A stretch of DNA of 55,623 nt. Origin: Cryobacterium shii. GTDB taxonomy: Bacteria; Actinomycetota; Actinomycetes; Actinomycetales; Microbacteriaceae. The position numbers and the translations under genes are program-made. Location of the stretch: NCBI RefSeq assembly GCF_004402595.1, contig NZ_SOFY01000089.1, positions 1-55,623 on the forward strand, written 5' to 3'. The notes below the pieces were generated by a model. It saw nothing but the letters and a program-made list of their open reading frames with translations. It was not told the DNA's origin and did no database searches. Positions 16,652-24,829 of this stretch are shown in pieces. Every line of letters starts with the position of its first letter. Position 1 is the stretch's first letter.

Positions 16652-17367
16652 GCGTGTGCTCCTGCTGATCTGCGGCCGGTCGGTCGGGCGGCGGTGTCTT
16701 CGAGTCCGTCGCGGATGAAGATTCGGCGGTCGCAGCGCGCCGCGAGTTCGATGTCGTGGGTGACGATGACGAGGGTGATGCCCTTGTCCTGGTTCAGCGA
16801 GAAGAGGATGTCCTCGACGACCGCTCCGGTGGCCGTGTCCAGGTTGCCGGTCGGTTCGTCTGCGAAGATCACTTTCGGGTTGTTGACCAGGGCGCGGGCG
16901 ATGACGGCACGCTGCTTCTGTCCGCCGGACAGGTTCATCGCCTTGTTCTTCGCCTTGTCGGCCAGCTCCAGCTGCTCGAGCGCGGCCATTCCGCGAGCCT
17001 TGCGTTCCCGGGGGCTGACGCCGGCGATCTTGAGCGGCAGCACCACGTTCTCGAGCACGGTGGCATTGGCGGTGAGGAAGAACTGCTGGAACACGAAGCC
17101 GAAGTCCTGATTGCGCAGCCGGTTCACCTCCTTGCCCTTGAGCTTTCTGGCGTCGGTGCCCTCGACCAGGAGTGCGCCGCTGTCGGGGTTGTCCAGCAGT
17201 GCGAGGAGGTGCATCAACGTGGACTTGCCCGACCCGCTCTTACCCACGATGGCGATCGATTCGCCCGCGTGGATGTCCAGGGAGACGCCCTTGAGCGCGT
17301 CGAACCGGTTGGACCCGCTCCCATAGGACTTGCCTATGTTCTGGGCGGAGAGAACGGGAACTGTCAT
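16648..17367 (-). CDS. ABC transporter ATP-binding protein (MacB/LolD type)
   Basis: A 239-residue ATPase. Walker A is GKSGSGKST, the signature LSGGQKQR, Walker B VIFADEPTGNLD and the switch His is in VTHD, all of the MacB/LolD class. The ATG at 17367 (MTVPVL) is preferred to the longer frame at 17421 because homology begins there; AAGGA is about 12 bases upstream. First gene of the ABC-permease-tetR operon. Confidence 0.9.
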   Translation of the reverse strand: MTVPVLSAQNIGKSYGSGSNRFDALKGVSLDIHAGESIAIVGKSGSGKSTLMHLLALLDNPDSGALLVEGTDARKLKGKEVNRLRNQDFGFVFQQFFLTANATVLENVVLPLKIAGVSPRERKARGMAALEQLELADKAKNKAMNLSGGQKQRAVIARALVNNPKVIFADEPTGNLDTATGAVVEDILFSLNQDKGITLVIVTHDIELAARCDRRIFIRDGLEDTAARPTGRRSAGAHA

Positions 17368-17423
17368 GGGAGTCGGGATCCTTTTGGGGGAGAGGTGGGC
17401 ATTCCGTGGGTACACAGACAAAA

Positions 17424-17438
17424 ATACAGTAACTGCAT
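17424..17438. promoter_or_regulatory. Candidate TetR operator of the MacB-type operon
   Basis: ATACAGTAACTGCAT is an inverted repeat (CAGT-A-ACTG extended by outer AT/AT) about 57 bases upstream of the ABC ATPase start, in an A/T-richer stretch likely to hold the promoter. The TetR protein encoded at the operon end is the natural candidate for binding it. Confidence 0.45.
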
Positions 17439-17462
17439 CGAAATCGTGGCGGAACGAACAGA

Positions 17463-17494
17463 GCGGGGCCCGGATCGACTGATCCGGGCCCCGC
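17463..17494 (-). terminator. Terminator of the heptad-repeat gene
   Basis: A perfect 14-base-pair stem (GCGGGGCCCGGATC with GATCCGGGCCCCGC) and a GACT loop lies 18 bases beyond the stop at 17512. On the minus strand it is followed by a moderately T-rich TCTGTTCG. It separates the heptad-repeat gene from the ABC operon. Confidence 0.75.
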
Positions 17495-17511
17495 CGCCTG
17501 CCTGTCGTCGG

Positions 17512-19197
17512 TCAGCGCGCCATTCCGAGGCGAGCCATTCTCAGGCGGCGGAGCAGCCAGACGGCTGCTCCCGCCAGGGCCAGTCCGACCACGATGATGA
17601 TCCAGGGTGCCGCACGATTGAAGCTCACCGTCTCGGCACCATCGGCCAGCCGGCCGGAACCCGCGGCCACCTTCTCATTGCCGTCACTCAGCTCGGCGGT
17701 GCCCGCAGCGAGCGTGTTCGCGCCCTCGAGGAGCGTCCCGGATCCGGCCGATACCTTCTCGGTGCCCGTGGCCAGGGCGGTGGACCCGGTTTCGAGTGCG
17801 GTGGTTCCGAGGACCAGCGTGGATGCCCCCGCCGCGAGGGTCTGCGTGCCCTCGGCCAGTGATCCGGCGCCGACCGAGATGCGGGTTGCGCCGTCGGCGA
17901 GGCTCACGGCGCCCGTTGCCAGGGTCGTCGCTCCCTCGGACAACGATGAGGCGCCGGCGGCCACTCGGCCGACGCCGCCCTGAAGGGAACTCGCACCGGT
18001 GGAAACCGCGCTGGTGCCTGCCGCGACCCGTTCGGATCCGACGGTGAGCGCCTGCGTGCCGACCTGGAGTTCGGAGGCTCCCGTGGCGAGGGCGCCGGCG
18101 CCCGTGGCCAGTCGGGCGGCTCCGCCGGACACCTGGGCCATGCCGCTGGCGAGGGCGGTGAGTCCGTCCCGCAGTTCCGCGGATTTCGTCTGCAGAACCG
18201 CTGTGCCCGCGCTCAGCGGCGTCAATCCGTCGCGGAGGGCGGCGGAACCGTCCCGAAGGGCCACGGCCCCGGACTCGAGTCCCGTGGTGCCCGTGCGCAG
18301 GGTGGAGGCAGCAGAGCTCAGTCCCTTGAGGGTGGCCAGCAGGGCGTCCCGGCTGATCGTGTCCGCCTCAACCTGGCCGGCGAGGGTGGCGAGGGCGGCA
18401 TCCAGCTTCGTGGCGCCCGCGGCCACGCTGCCGGCCCCGGTAGAGAGCCCGGTTGCTCCCTGTGCGAGTGCCTCGGCCCCGCGCCGGGCCTGGTCCGCGC
18501 CCTGGGCAGCGGATGCCGTGCCGGCGGCGAGCAGGATCGAACCGTCACGAGCCGTCGTTGCGCCGGCGGCAGCCTGGCCGGCGCCGCCGGCCAGGCTTGC
18601 CGCACCCGCGGAGACTGTCGTCGCGCCGGCGGAGACCTTCGTGGCGCCGGTACCGGCCGCGGTGACGCCGGCGGCGAGAGTCGCCGCACCGGTCGCAGCC
18701 GCCCCGGCACCGGTGGCGAGAGTGCTCGCTCCGGTGGCGACGCTGGCGGCGCCGGTGGACAGGCTCTCCGCGCCCCGTGCGGCGGACTCGGCGCCGAGCA
18801 TGAGCCTGGTGCTGCCGCTGACGCTCGTGAGCGCTCCCTCCAGGAGCGTGCCTGCCCCGGCCGAGGCGCTCTCCGCGCCCGTCGCCAGGCTGCCGGCACC
18901 CGTGTTGGCCCGGCTCACCCCGGCCTGGAGGTCGGTCGCTCCGGATGCCGCGGAGGCCGCGCCCACCGACAGGGCCTCGGCGCCCTCGGCGAGCTTCGCC
19001 GCGCCACCGGCGACCTTCACGGAGCCGTTCTGCACCTGGACAGCACCGGCGGAGAGCTCTCCGGCGCCGCTGGCGAGCCGCCCCGTGGTGAGGAAGAAGA
19101 AGGTCAGCAGCAAGACCAGCAGCAGGGTGAGCCCGGTCAGGGTGGAACGGATGCCCAGAGTGCTTCGGCGGGACAGGGCACGGTCAGATCTCATCAT
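17512..19197 (-). CDS. Membrane-anchored Gly heptad-repeat protein
   Basis: A 561-residue protein: a membrane helix at about 17-38 (TLTGLTLLLVLLLTFFFLTT), about 480 residues of seven-residue repeats of the form G-A-x-x-L-x-x (for example GAGSLATGAESASAGAG), and a C-terminal helix (WIIIVVGLALAGAAVWLL) with a basic tail. The repeats match the X-X-X-Leu-X-X-Gly heptads found in the extracellular stalk of YhgE/Pip proteins, but the usual flanking domains are absent. With both ends anchored, the repeat would span the outer face as a hairpin or long stalk. AGGAG precedes the ATGATG start. Function unknown. It ends at a terminator before the MacB-type operon. Confidence 0.8.
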   Translation of the reverse strand: MMRSDRALSRRSTLGIRSTLTGLTLLLVLLLTFFFLTTGRLASGAGELSAGAVQVQNGSVKVAGGAAKLAEGAEALSVGAASAASGATDLQAGVSRANTGAGSLATGAESASAGAGTLLEGALTSVSGSTRLMLGAESAARGAESLSTGAASVATGASTLATGAGAAATGAATLAAGVTAAGTGATKVSAGATTVSAGAASLAGGAGQAAAGATTARDGSILLAAGTASAAQGADQARRGAEALAQGATGLSTGAGSVAAGATKLDAALATLAGQVEADTISRDALLATLKGLSSAASTLRTGTTGLESGAVALRDGSAALRDGLTPLSAGTAVLQTKSAELRDGLTALASGMAQVSGGAARLATGAGALATGASELQVGTQALTVGSERVAAGTSAVSTGASSLQGGVGRVAAGASSLSEGATTLATGAVSLADGATRISVGAGSLAEGTQTLAAGASTLVLGTTALETGSTALATGTEKVSAGSGTLLEGANTLAAGTAELSDGNEKVAAGSGRLADGAETVSFNRAAPWIIIVVGLALAGAAVWLLRRLRMARLGMAR

Positions 19198-19465
19198 TGA
19201 GGCTCCTCGAAAGACGTGAGCGGGCATGCGGGCATACCGGAACTCGCGTGGTGTGTGTGCGGTGCGCGGACTGACTCCGGCGTGGCGGCCGCTGGTCGAA
19301 GGCCGCACGGCACGGTGGCGCGCCGGAGTGTCACGAACGTAGCAGTGGGCCGGACGCAGAATCGAAGGCGCGAAAAAGTTCAGGACTGAGGCCAACACAT
19401 TCCGGGCTGGCCCCGTGAACATTGTGGGATTCCTACAGAGCTACCCCCGAAAGGAGTGCGATGTA

Positions 19466-20104
19466 TTACAGGTCGAGGGACTCGTTGGGCTCGAGCGGGA
19501 AGTACTCGCCGCCGTTCTGCTCGGTGGCCCAGCGGATGCGCGCGTTCGACAGCTCCTTGCCGGCTCGGGAGAGCAGCATCTCGTGCGTCGGGAAGGCGCG
19601 TCGCGGCTTGACCTCGAGCACGTAGTCCATCACCTCGCTGATCTTCAGCCAGGGGGCCCCGGCCGGAACGGCGAGGGTGTCCACGGCCACTCCGTCGGGG
19701 ACCGTGAACGAGTCTCCGGCGTAGTAGAGCTCATCGTCGACGAGCACCCCGATGTTGTCGACCACCGGGATCGATTCGTGGATGACCGCGTGCTTCTCGC
19801 CGAAGAACCTCAGGGTGAACGGCCCGACCTCGACCGTGTCACCGGCCGACACGACGGTCACCTGATACCCGGCTGCAGCGTGGGCCACCCCGGCCGGAGC
19901 GAAGATCGGAACCTCCGGGTTCAGCGCCAGGATGCGGTCGAGCTGCTCGGGAGTCCAGTGATCCGGGTGCTCGTGGGTGATCACGACGGCCACGGCGCCC
20001 GCCGTCTCGGTCAGCGGGCTCGTGTACGAGCCGGGATCGATGAACAACTTGTGACCGGCTTTGTCCACGATGAGTGCCGCATGCTCCAGCTTCGTCAGTT
20101 TCAT
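19466..20104 (-). CDS. MBL-fold metal-dependent hydrolase
   Basis: A 212-residue metallo-beta-lactamase-fold protein of the UPF0173/YcfH-like small type. The metal motif is THEHPDHW (His44, His46, Asp48, His49), with later ligands in AVIHESIPVV, YAGDSF and FPTHE. The substrate is unknown. The start ATG at 20104 is where homology begins; a longer open frame runs antisense through the next gene. It is divergent from the lipid kinase gene with about 60 bases between the starts. The 268-base gap 19198-19465 holds no gene I can see, only the promoter region of the heptad-repeat gene. Confidence 0.85.
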   Translation of the reverse strand: MKLTKLEHAALIVDKAGHKLFIDPGSYTSPLTETAGAVAVVITHEHPDHWTPEQLDRILALNPEVPIFAPAGVAHAAAGYQVTVVSAGDTVEVGPFTLRFFGEKHAVIHESIPVVDNIGVLVDDELYYAGDSFTVPDGVAVDTLAVPAGAPWLKISEVMDYVLEVKPRRAFPTHEMLLSRAGKELSNARIRWATEQNGGEYFPLEPNESLDL

Positions 20105-20164
20105 GGGTCGAGCTAATACCCAATTACGGCGCGCTGCAACTTGGCGAGGCGCGATACTGGAGCG

Positions 20165-21100
20165 GTGAATTCTGTTCCTCCCCGGGCCGCACCCCCCAGC
20201 CCGACTCTCCGCCTCGTCGTCGCGATCAACGCCTACGCCTCTTTCGGCCGCCGGAGCGACGTCGGTCCGCGGGTCGTCGTCGCCCTTCGAGCGGCAGGCC
20301 ACGACGTGACCGTCCGGAGCGAGGTCAGCTTCGAGCTGCTGCGCCTCGAGGTCCTGGCGCTGCTGGTCCCCGGGGTCGACGTGCTCGTCGTCGTGGGCGG
20401 AGACGGGATGGTGAGCCTGGGCACGAACCTCCTGGCCGGACGGACGATACCGCTGGCCATCGTGCCCTGCGGCACGGGAAACGACCTCGCCCGCGGGCTG
20501 GGCATCCCCGTCGACGACACGGATGCCGCCATCCGTCACCTCCTCGCCGCCCTCGCCCTCGCCCGGGCGCCGCGCGCCATCGACTGCGGCCGGGCAACGT
20601 GCGGGGACGTCACGACCTGGTTCGCCGGAGTGCTCTCGGCCGGGTTCGACGCCGTCGTCAACGAACGGGCCAACCGGATGCGCCGCCCCCGCGGCAAGAG
20701 CCGGTACACCCTGGCCATGCTGCTGGTGCTCGCCACGTTCAAGCCCCTCACCTACCGCCTCACGGTCGACGGCGTGGAGCGCACCCAACGCGCGATGCTG
20801 ATCTCCGTCGCCAACAACGTCTCGATCGGCGGCGGCATGCGGATCGCCCCGGACGCGGTCATCGACGACGGTCTGCTCGACCTGTTCGTCGTCACCCCGC
20901 TGTCCCGGATCGGTTTCCTGCGCGTGTTCCCGAAGGTATTCTCCGGAACGCATACAGGCCTGCCGCAGGTCGAGATCACCCGCTGCCGCAGCGTGCGCAT
21001 GGACGCCGAGGGCGTGTTCGCGTATGCCGACGGGGAGCGGATCGGGGCCCTTCCCGTGCAGGTCGACGTGGTGCCCGGAGCCCTCTTCGTCTGCGCCTGA
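20165..21100 (+). CDS. Diacylglycerol kinase family lipid kinase
   Basis: A 311-residue protein of the DagK/LCB5 family. VVVGGDGMVSLGTNLL (about residues 75-90) is the ATP-binding GGDG motif, and PCGTGNDLARGLGIP follows at about 101-115. The C-terminal PDAVIDDGLLDLFVV segment is the family's conserved active-site region. It phosphorylates diacylglycerol or a related lipid, probably recycling it into phospholipid synthesis. The start is taken as GTG at 20165 (TGGAGCG just upstream); an in-frame TTG at 20141 is less likely. Confidence 0.85.
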   Translation: MNSVPPRAAPPSPTLRLVVAINAYASFGRRSDVGPRVVVALRAAGHDVTVRSEVSFELLRLEVLALLVPGVDVLVVVGGDGMVSLGTNLLAGRTIPLAIVPCGTGNDLARGLGIPVDDTDAAIRHLLAALALARAPRAIDCGRATCGDVTTWFAGVLSAGFDAVVNERANRMRRPRGKSRYTLAMLLVLATFKPLTYRLTVDGVERTQRAMLISVANNVSIGGGMRIAPDAVIDDGLLDLFVVTPLSRIGFLRVFPKVFSGTHTGLPQVEITRCRSVRMDAEGVFAYADGERIGALPVQVDVVPGALFVCA

Positions 21101-21155
21101 GGCGCTCAGTTTGGTTTCCCGCTCATCCGTGTGGCATACTCGACGAGTTGCAAAC

Positions 21156-21228
21156 GGCCCCATCGTTTAGCGGCCTAGGACATCGCCCTCTCACGGCGGT
21201 AACGCGGGTTCGAATCCCGCTGGGGTCA
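21156..21228 (+). tRNA. tRNA-Glu (CTC)
   Basis: A 73-base cloverleaf. The acceptor stem GGCCCCA pairs with TGGGGTC, the anticodon arm TCGCC-CTCTCAC-GGCGG carries anticodon CTC at 21190-21192, and the T arm is GCGGG-TTCGAAT-CCCGC. The 3' CCA is not encoded. A terminator follows immediately. Confidence 0.96.
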
Positions 21229-21236
21229 CAACCTGA

Positions 21237-21268
21237 AACTCTCCCGGCAACCCCGGGGGAGTTTTTGC
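21237..21268 (+). terminator. Rho-independent terminator of tRNA-Glu
   Basis: AACTCTCCCGG pairs with CCGGGGGAGTT (11 pairs, one G-U) around a CAACC loop, followed by TTTGCTTT. It lies nine bases after the tRNA. Confidence 0.85.
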
Positions 21269-21274
21269 TTTAAC

Positions 21275-21304
21275 GGCCCCGGCCCCGGCCCCGGCCCCGG
21301 CCCC
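21275..21304. repeat. Hexanucleotide repeat (GGCCCC)x5
   Basis: Five perfect copies of GGCCCC directly after the tRNA terminator, followed by a degenerate sixth (GGCACC). A simple-sequence tract of this kind is prone to slippage; no coding or regulatory role is evident. Confidence 0.85.
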
Positions 21305-21383
21305 GGCACCCGTCGGCCGGTGACCGGTGGCAGACGGCGTGCAACGGGACGAGAAAGCCGCCGCGGCCCGGTAGACTCCTCTC

Positions 21384-21515
21384 AAGTGAAGGGGAGTATC
21401 CCTGTGGGCCCGATTCGGGTCCTGTGCCGTGAACGTCAACACGGGCCGCGGTGCCGGGGCCCCGGCGCGGCAGCATCGAGTGATCGATGCGGGAGAGACT
21501 TTCGGGTTTCGTGCT
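21384..21515 (+). ncRNA. yybP-ykoY-like manganese riboswitch
   Basis: The TerC leader contains the hallmarks of the yybP-ykoY Mn2+ riboswitch: AAGGGGAGTA at its 5' end (21389-21398), a central GAACGTCAACACGG loop segment (21431-21444), and the 3' GGGAGAGACTTT (21491-21502), separated by GC-rich potential stems. In this class the two purine-rich segments form the Mn2+/Mg2+ docking site. TAGACT at 21372-21377 is a plausible -10. Mn2+ would turn on the downstream TerC exporter, as known for other members. Boundaries are approximate. Confidence 0.75.
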
Positions 21516-21557
21516 GCACTCCGTCAGCATCCCGCTAGTGAAAGGCCCCCCGCCCCC

Positions 21558-22583
21558 ATGGAACTTGCTCTCCCGCTCTGGTTCGAAGTCGGATCCCTCG
21601 TCATCCTGACGGTGATCCTGCTCGCCGACCTCTTGATCGTCTTCAAACGCCCTCACGTGCCATCCATGAAGGAAGCCACCCTGTGGGTGGTGTTCTACGT
21701 CGCCCTGGCCCTGGTCTTTGCCCTGCTCATGCTCCTCCTGGCCGACGCCGAGCACGCGGGCCAGTTCCTGGCCGGCTGGCTGACCGAATACAGCCTGAGC
21801 ATCGACAACCTGTTCGTCTTCGTCATCATCATGGCGAGGTTCTCGGTGCCCCGTAAATACCAGCAGGAAGTACTGATCGTCGGCATCATCATCGCGCTCG
21901 TGCTGCGCGGCATCTTCATCCTGCTGGGCGCCCAGCTGATCGAGAACTTCAGCTGGATCTTCTACATCTTCGGTGCGTTCCTGCTCTACACCGCCGTGCA
22001 TCAGGCGCTGGCCAAGGAACCGGAAGAGGACGAGGCGGACAACGCCTTCATCCGTTTCCTGCGCACCCACCTGAACGTCTCCTCGACCTTCGACGGCTCG
22101 AAGCTGCGCACCCTGATCGATGGCAAGAAGGTCTTCACCCCGATGCTGATCGTGCTCCTCGCGATCGGCACGACCGACCTGGTCTTCGCCCTCGACTCGA
22201 TTCCGGCGATCTTCGGCATCACCCAGAGCCCGTTCATCGTCTTCACCGCCAACGTCTTCGCCCTGATGGGGCTGCGCCAGCTCTACTTCCTGCTCGGCGG
22301 CCTGCTCGAACGCCTCGAATACCTCAAGTACGGGATCGCGTTCATCCTCTTCTTCATCGGCGTGAAGCTCGTCCTGCACGCCCTGCACACCAACGAGGTG
22401 CCATTCATCAACGGCGGCCAGGGCGTGGAGTGGGCGCCGGAAATCGACACCTGGACCTCCCTCGGCGTGATCGTGGTCTCCATGGCTGTCGCTACTATTG
22501 CCAGCGTGATCAAGGCGTCACGGGACGCCCGCCGGCGCGGACACACCCTCGCCGAAGAGATCCCCCACCTCGCCGAGGAGTGA
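21558..22583 (+). CDS. TerC family membrane protein (putative Mn2+ exporter)
   Basis: A 341-residue integral membrane protein with about nine hydrophobic helices. LTEYSLSIDNLFVFVIIMAR and GTTDLVFALDSIPAIFGIT are the two conserved TerC motifs with acidic/Asn residues inside helices that are thought to bind the metal. TerC proteins such as Alx and B. subtilis MeeY/MeeF export manganese; the Mn riboswitch-like leader upstream supports this role here. The ATG at 21558 starts at the conserved N-terminus; the longer frame from 21429 translates the riboswitch and is rejected. Confidence 0.9.
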   Translation: MELALPLWFEVGSLVILTVILLADLLIVFKRPHVPSMKEATLWVVFYVALALVFALLMLLLADAEHAGQFLAGWLTEYSLSIDNLFVFVIIMARFSVPRKYQQEVLIVGIIIALVLRGIFILLGAQLIENFSWIFYIFGAFLLYTAVHQALAKEPEEDEADNAFIRFLRTHLNVSSTFDGSKLRTLIDGKKVFTPMLIVLLAIGTTDLVFALDSIPAIFGITQSPFIVFTANVFALMGLRQLYFLLGGLLERLEYLKYGIAFILFFIGVKLVLHALHTNEVPFINGGQGVEWAPEIDTWTSLGVIVVSMAVATIASVIKASRDARRRGHTLAEEIPHLAEE

Positions 22584-22626
22584 CCCCGTCGACGTGCGGC
22601 AATCGGAACTGAACACTGGAGCAGAC

Positions 22627-23511
22627 GTGGCCATGCAGAGTGAGATCGAGATCGTGCTCCCGGCAAGTCGCGCGCGCTTCGTGTTCAGCGCCCGAACCGA
22701 CGTCGGCCGTGAGCGCAAGATCAACGAGGACAGCTTTCTGGCGCAGTCGCCGATTTTCCTGGTGGCCGACGGCATGGGCGGCCACGCCCACGGTGACGTG
22801 GCCAGCCAAACGGTCGTCCGGGTATTCGACGAGCACATCGCCCGTGACACGCCGTCGACGCCGGAACGCATCCTGGACGCCATCCATTCCTCGAACGACG
22901 CGGTGCGGGATCTCAGCGCCGTGGACGACTACGGCACAGCCGTCTCCGGGACCACCCTCGCGGGCGTCGCGTTCGTGGACGCGGGCGACGATGTGGGCTT
23001 CCACTGGATGGCATTCAACATCGGCGACTCCCGCGTCTACACCTGGGACGGGCGCACGCTCACCCAGCTGAGCGTCGACCACTCGGCGGTGCAGGAAATG
23101 GTGGATGCCGGACTCATTTCCGCAGTGGAAGCCGAACACCACCCGGAACGCAACGTGATCACCCGGGCGATCGGCGCCGACGAGTCAGTCGACGCGGACG
23201 TCTGGCTGCTGCCGGCCCGGGGCCGGCACTCCTTCCTGATCTGCTCCGACGGGCTGACCAAGGAACTGGGCACCTCCGAGATCGCCCGGTTGCTGGCCGC
23301 CTACGACGGGACCGCCGAGACCGAGAGGTCCCTGGCGGACGTGCTCGTCGACGCGGCGCTGGCACGGGGCGGACACGATAACGTTACGGTCGTATACATC
23401 GAGTCGGTCCTGGATGATCCGGGGCAGGATGCGGACGACGACAGCACACGGGACCGTGCGACGGGGATGCACGAGCACCTCGAGGACACGAGGCCGAGAA
23501 GCCAGGGGTAG
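22627..23511 (+). CDS. PP2C family Ser/Thr protein phosphatase
   Basis: A 294-residue metal-dependent phosphatase. The metal-binding motifs are VADGMGGHAHGD, SGTTLAGV, NIGDSRVY, ICSDGL and GGHDNVTVV, all intact, so it should be active. It lies eight bases before an FHA gene that overlaps a Ser/Thr kinase gene, and is the natural counter-enzyme of that kinase (PstP-like role). The start is taken as GTG 22627 with GGAG five bases upstream; ATG 22633 and GTG 22594 are alternatives. No membrane helix is visible, unlike mycobacterial PstP, so it is probably soluble. Confidence 0.92.
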   Translation: MAMQSEIEIVLPASRARFVFSARTDVGRERKINEDSFLAQSPIFLVADGMGGHAHGDVASQTVVRVFDEHIARDTPSTPERILDAIHSSNDAVRDLSAVDDYGTAVSGTTLAGVAFVDAGDDVGFHWMAFNIGDSRVYTWDGRTLTQLSVDHSAVQEMVDAGLISAVEAEHHPERNVITRAIGADESVDADVWLLPARGRHSFLICSDGLTKELGTSEIARLLAAYDGTAETERSLADVLVDAALARGGHDNVTVVYIESVLDDPGQDADDDSTRDRATGMHEHLEDTRPRSQG

Positions 23512-23518
23512 ATGACAC

Positions 23519-24829
23519 ATGCTCTCGTATCAACACGATGAGTCGGGGGACTGGCTGGCGGCGACGCAGGCCGGGCGGCTGGTTGTGGTGCGCACGGAGG
23601 ATTCCGAGCGGACGGTGGACCGGCTGTGGTCCGGCCTCGACGGCGGCGTGCAGGGCGTTCTCGATGCCCTGACGTCCGAAGGGGTGTTCACGGCGCCTCC
23701 GTTCGTGCTGCTGACGTGGGAGGGTGACCTCGGCGACGGGGCGACCGTGCACGCCATCGTGCGCGGCGACGTGGCACTGCGGCTGTCGACCGGTGCCGGC
23801 GAGGTGCTGCTGTCGGGCGCCGGCGTGGCCACCTGGCGGGAACAGTCCGTCGCCTCGGTGACGGCCTTCCTGCTCGAGTGCGGACCCGCCACAGACGAGT
23901 TCAACGGGCGTCTCGAGCGCGCCGCGCTTCCCCTTTCCTGCGGGATGGTGAGGTCCCGCTGGATCGTCCTGAACCCGCGCGGAGCCGCATCGCGGCCCGG
24001 CGCACCGGTCGTGGCGGTTGTCCCGGTTGCGCCGGTAGCGCCCATCGCGCCCACCGCTCCGGTCGTCCCGGTCGCACCGGTCGCACCGGTCGTGCCGGTC
24101 GTGCCCGTGGCGGCAACGGTCGCGGCCCCGCCGGTCAGCGTTCCGCAGATCAGCGTTCCGCCGGTCAGCGTTCCGCAGATCAGCGTTCCGCAGATCAGCG
24201 TTCCGCAGATCAGCGATCCGCAGATCATCGTCCCGCCGGTCAGTGCTCCGGTGATCCCCGTCCCGGACGAGGCCATCAGCGATGAGACGGTCGTGAATCT
24301 CCGTCGATCCGTGGGTCGGCCGCCGGGCGGGGCGCCCGAATCCTCCGTGGACACCGACCACCATGACGGGCTGACGGTGATGAGCGGCGACCTCCACAAG
24401 CTGAGGAGCGCCTCGGGCGTGGCCCGGCCCGAGCCGGGGCCGCCCGCGCCGGTCCTGTCAGCGCCGGTCGTGCCCGCGCCGGCCCTTCCCGCACTGTTCC
24501 TGCTTCTGCCCGGCGGAGGCCGCGAACCGCTCGGACCGCAGCCGGTCCTGATCGGACGCGCCCCCAGCGTGAGCCAGGTGCCCGGCGGCCGGCTGCCGCG
24601 CCTGGTCAGCCTCGGCGGACGCGACCAGGACATCTCCCGCAACCACGTGCGGGTCACGGTGGAGGGTGACACCGTCGTCGTCACCGACCTCCAGTCCCGC
24701 AACGGCACCGTGATCGTGCTTCCCGGCCGGCCGCCGCAGAAACTGCGCAGGGGCGAATCGGCGTCGGTCCTGGTGGGGACCGTCATCGATCTGGGCAGTG
24801 GCCTGACCCTCACCGTGAGCGAGGAATGA
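23519..24829 (+). CDS. FHA-domain protein with Pro/Val-rich linker
   Basis: A 436-residue protein in three parts. Residues 1-150 are a globular domain that I do not recognise. Residues about 160-250 are a low-complexity linker: APVAP-like repeats, then SVPQI pentapeptides encoded by a 15-base tandem repeat. The C-terminal FHA domain (about 345-430) has [14 protein letters not shown] and [11 protein letters not shown], the residues that bind phosphothreonine. It ends in an ATGA overlap with the Ser/Thr kinase, so the two are coupled and the FHA domain probably docks the kinase or its targets. Confidence 0.88.
   Translation: MLSYQHDESGDWLAATQAGRLVVVRTEDSERTVDRLWSGLDGGVQGVLDALTSEGVFTAPPFVLLTWEGDLGDGATVHAIVRGDVALRLSTGAGEVLLSGAGVATWREQSVASVTAFLLECGPATDEFNGRLERAALPLSCGMVRSRWIVLNPRGAASRPGAPVVAVVPVAPVAPIAPTAPVVPVAPVAPVVPVVPVAATVAAPPVSVPQISVPPVSVPQISVPQISVPQISDPQIIVPPVSAPVIPVPDEAISDETVVNLRRSVGRPPGGAPESSVDTDHHDGLTVMSGDLHKLRSASGVARPEPGPPAPVLSAPVVPAPALPALFLLLPGGGREPLGPQPVLIGRAPSVSQVPGGRLPRLVSLGGRDQDISRNHVRVTVEGDTVVVTDLQSRNGTVIVLPGRPPQKLRRGESASVLVGTVIDLGSGLTLTVSEE
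24134..24235 (+). repeat. 15-base tandem repeat inside the FHA-protein linker
   Basis: Imperfect copies of the unit CAGCGTTCCGCAGAT/GCCGGT encode repeated [10 protein letters not shown] pentapeptides; at least six copies are seen, three of them almost identical. In-frame unit length means that copy changes would only lengthen or shorten the linker. Confidence 0.85.

Noticed and set aside
20105..21163. N-terminal extension of the MBL hydrolase frame
   Set aside because: It is antisense to the diacylglycerol kinase gene; recognisable MBL sequence starts at the ATG at 20104.
21429..21557. N-terminal extension of TerC
   Set aside because: The stretch is the riboswitch-like leader; TerC similarity begins at the ATG at 21558.
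24134..24235. Possible CRISPR-like array from regular repeats
   Set aside because: The repeats are 15-base units without spacers, in frame, and encode a protein linker.
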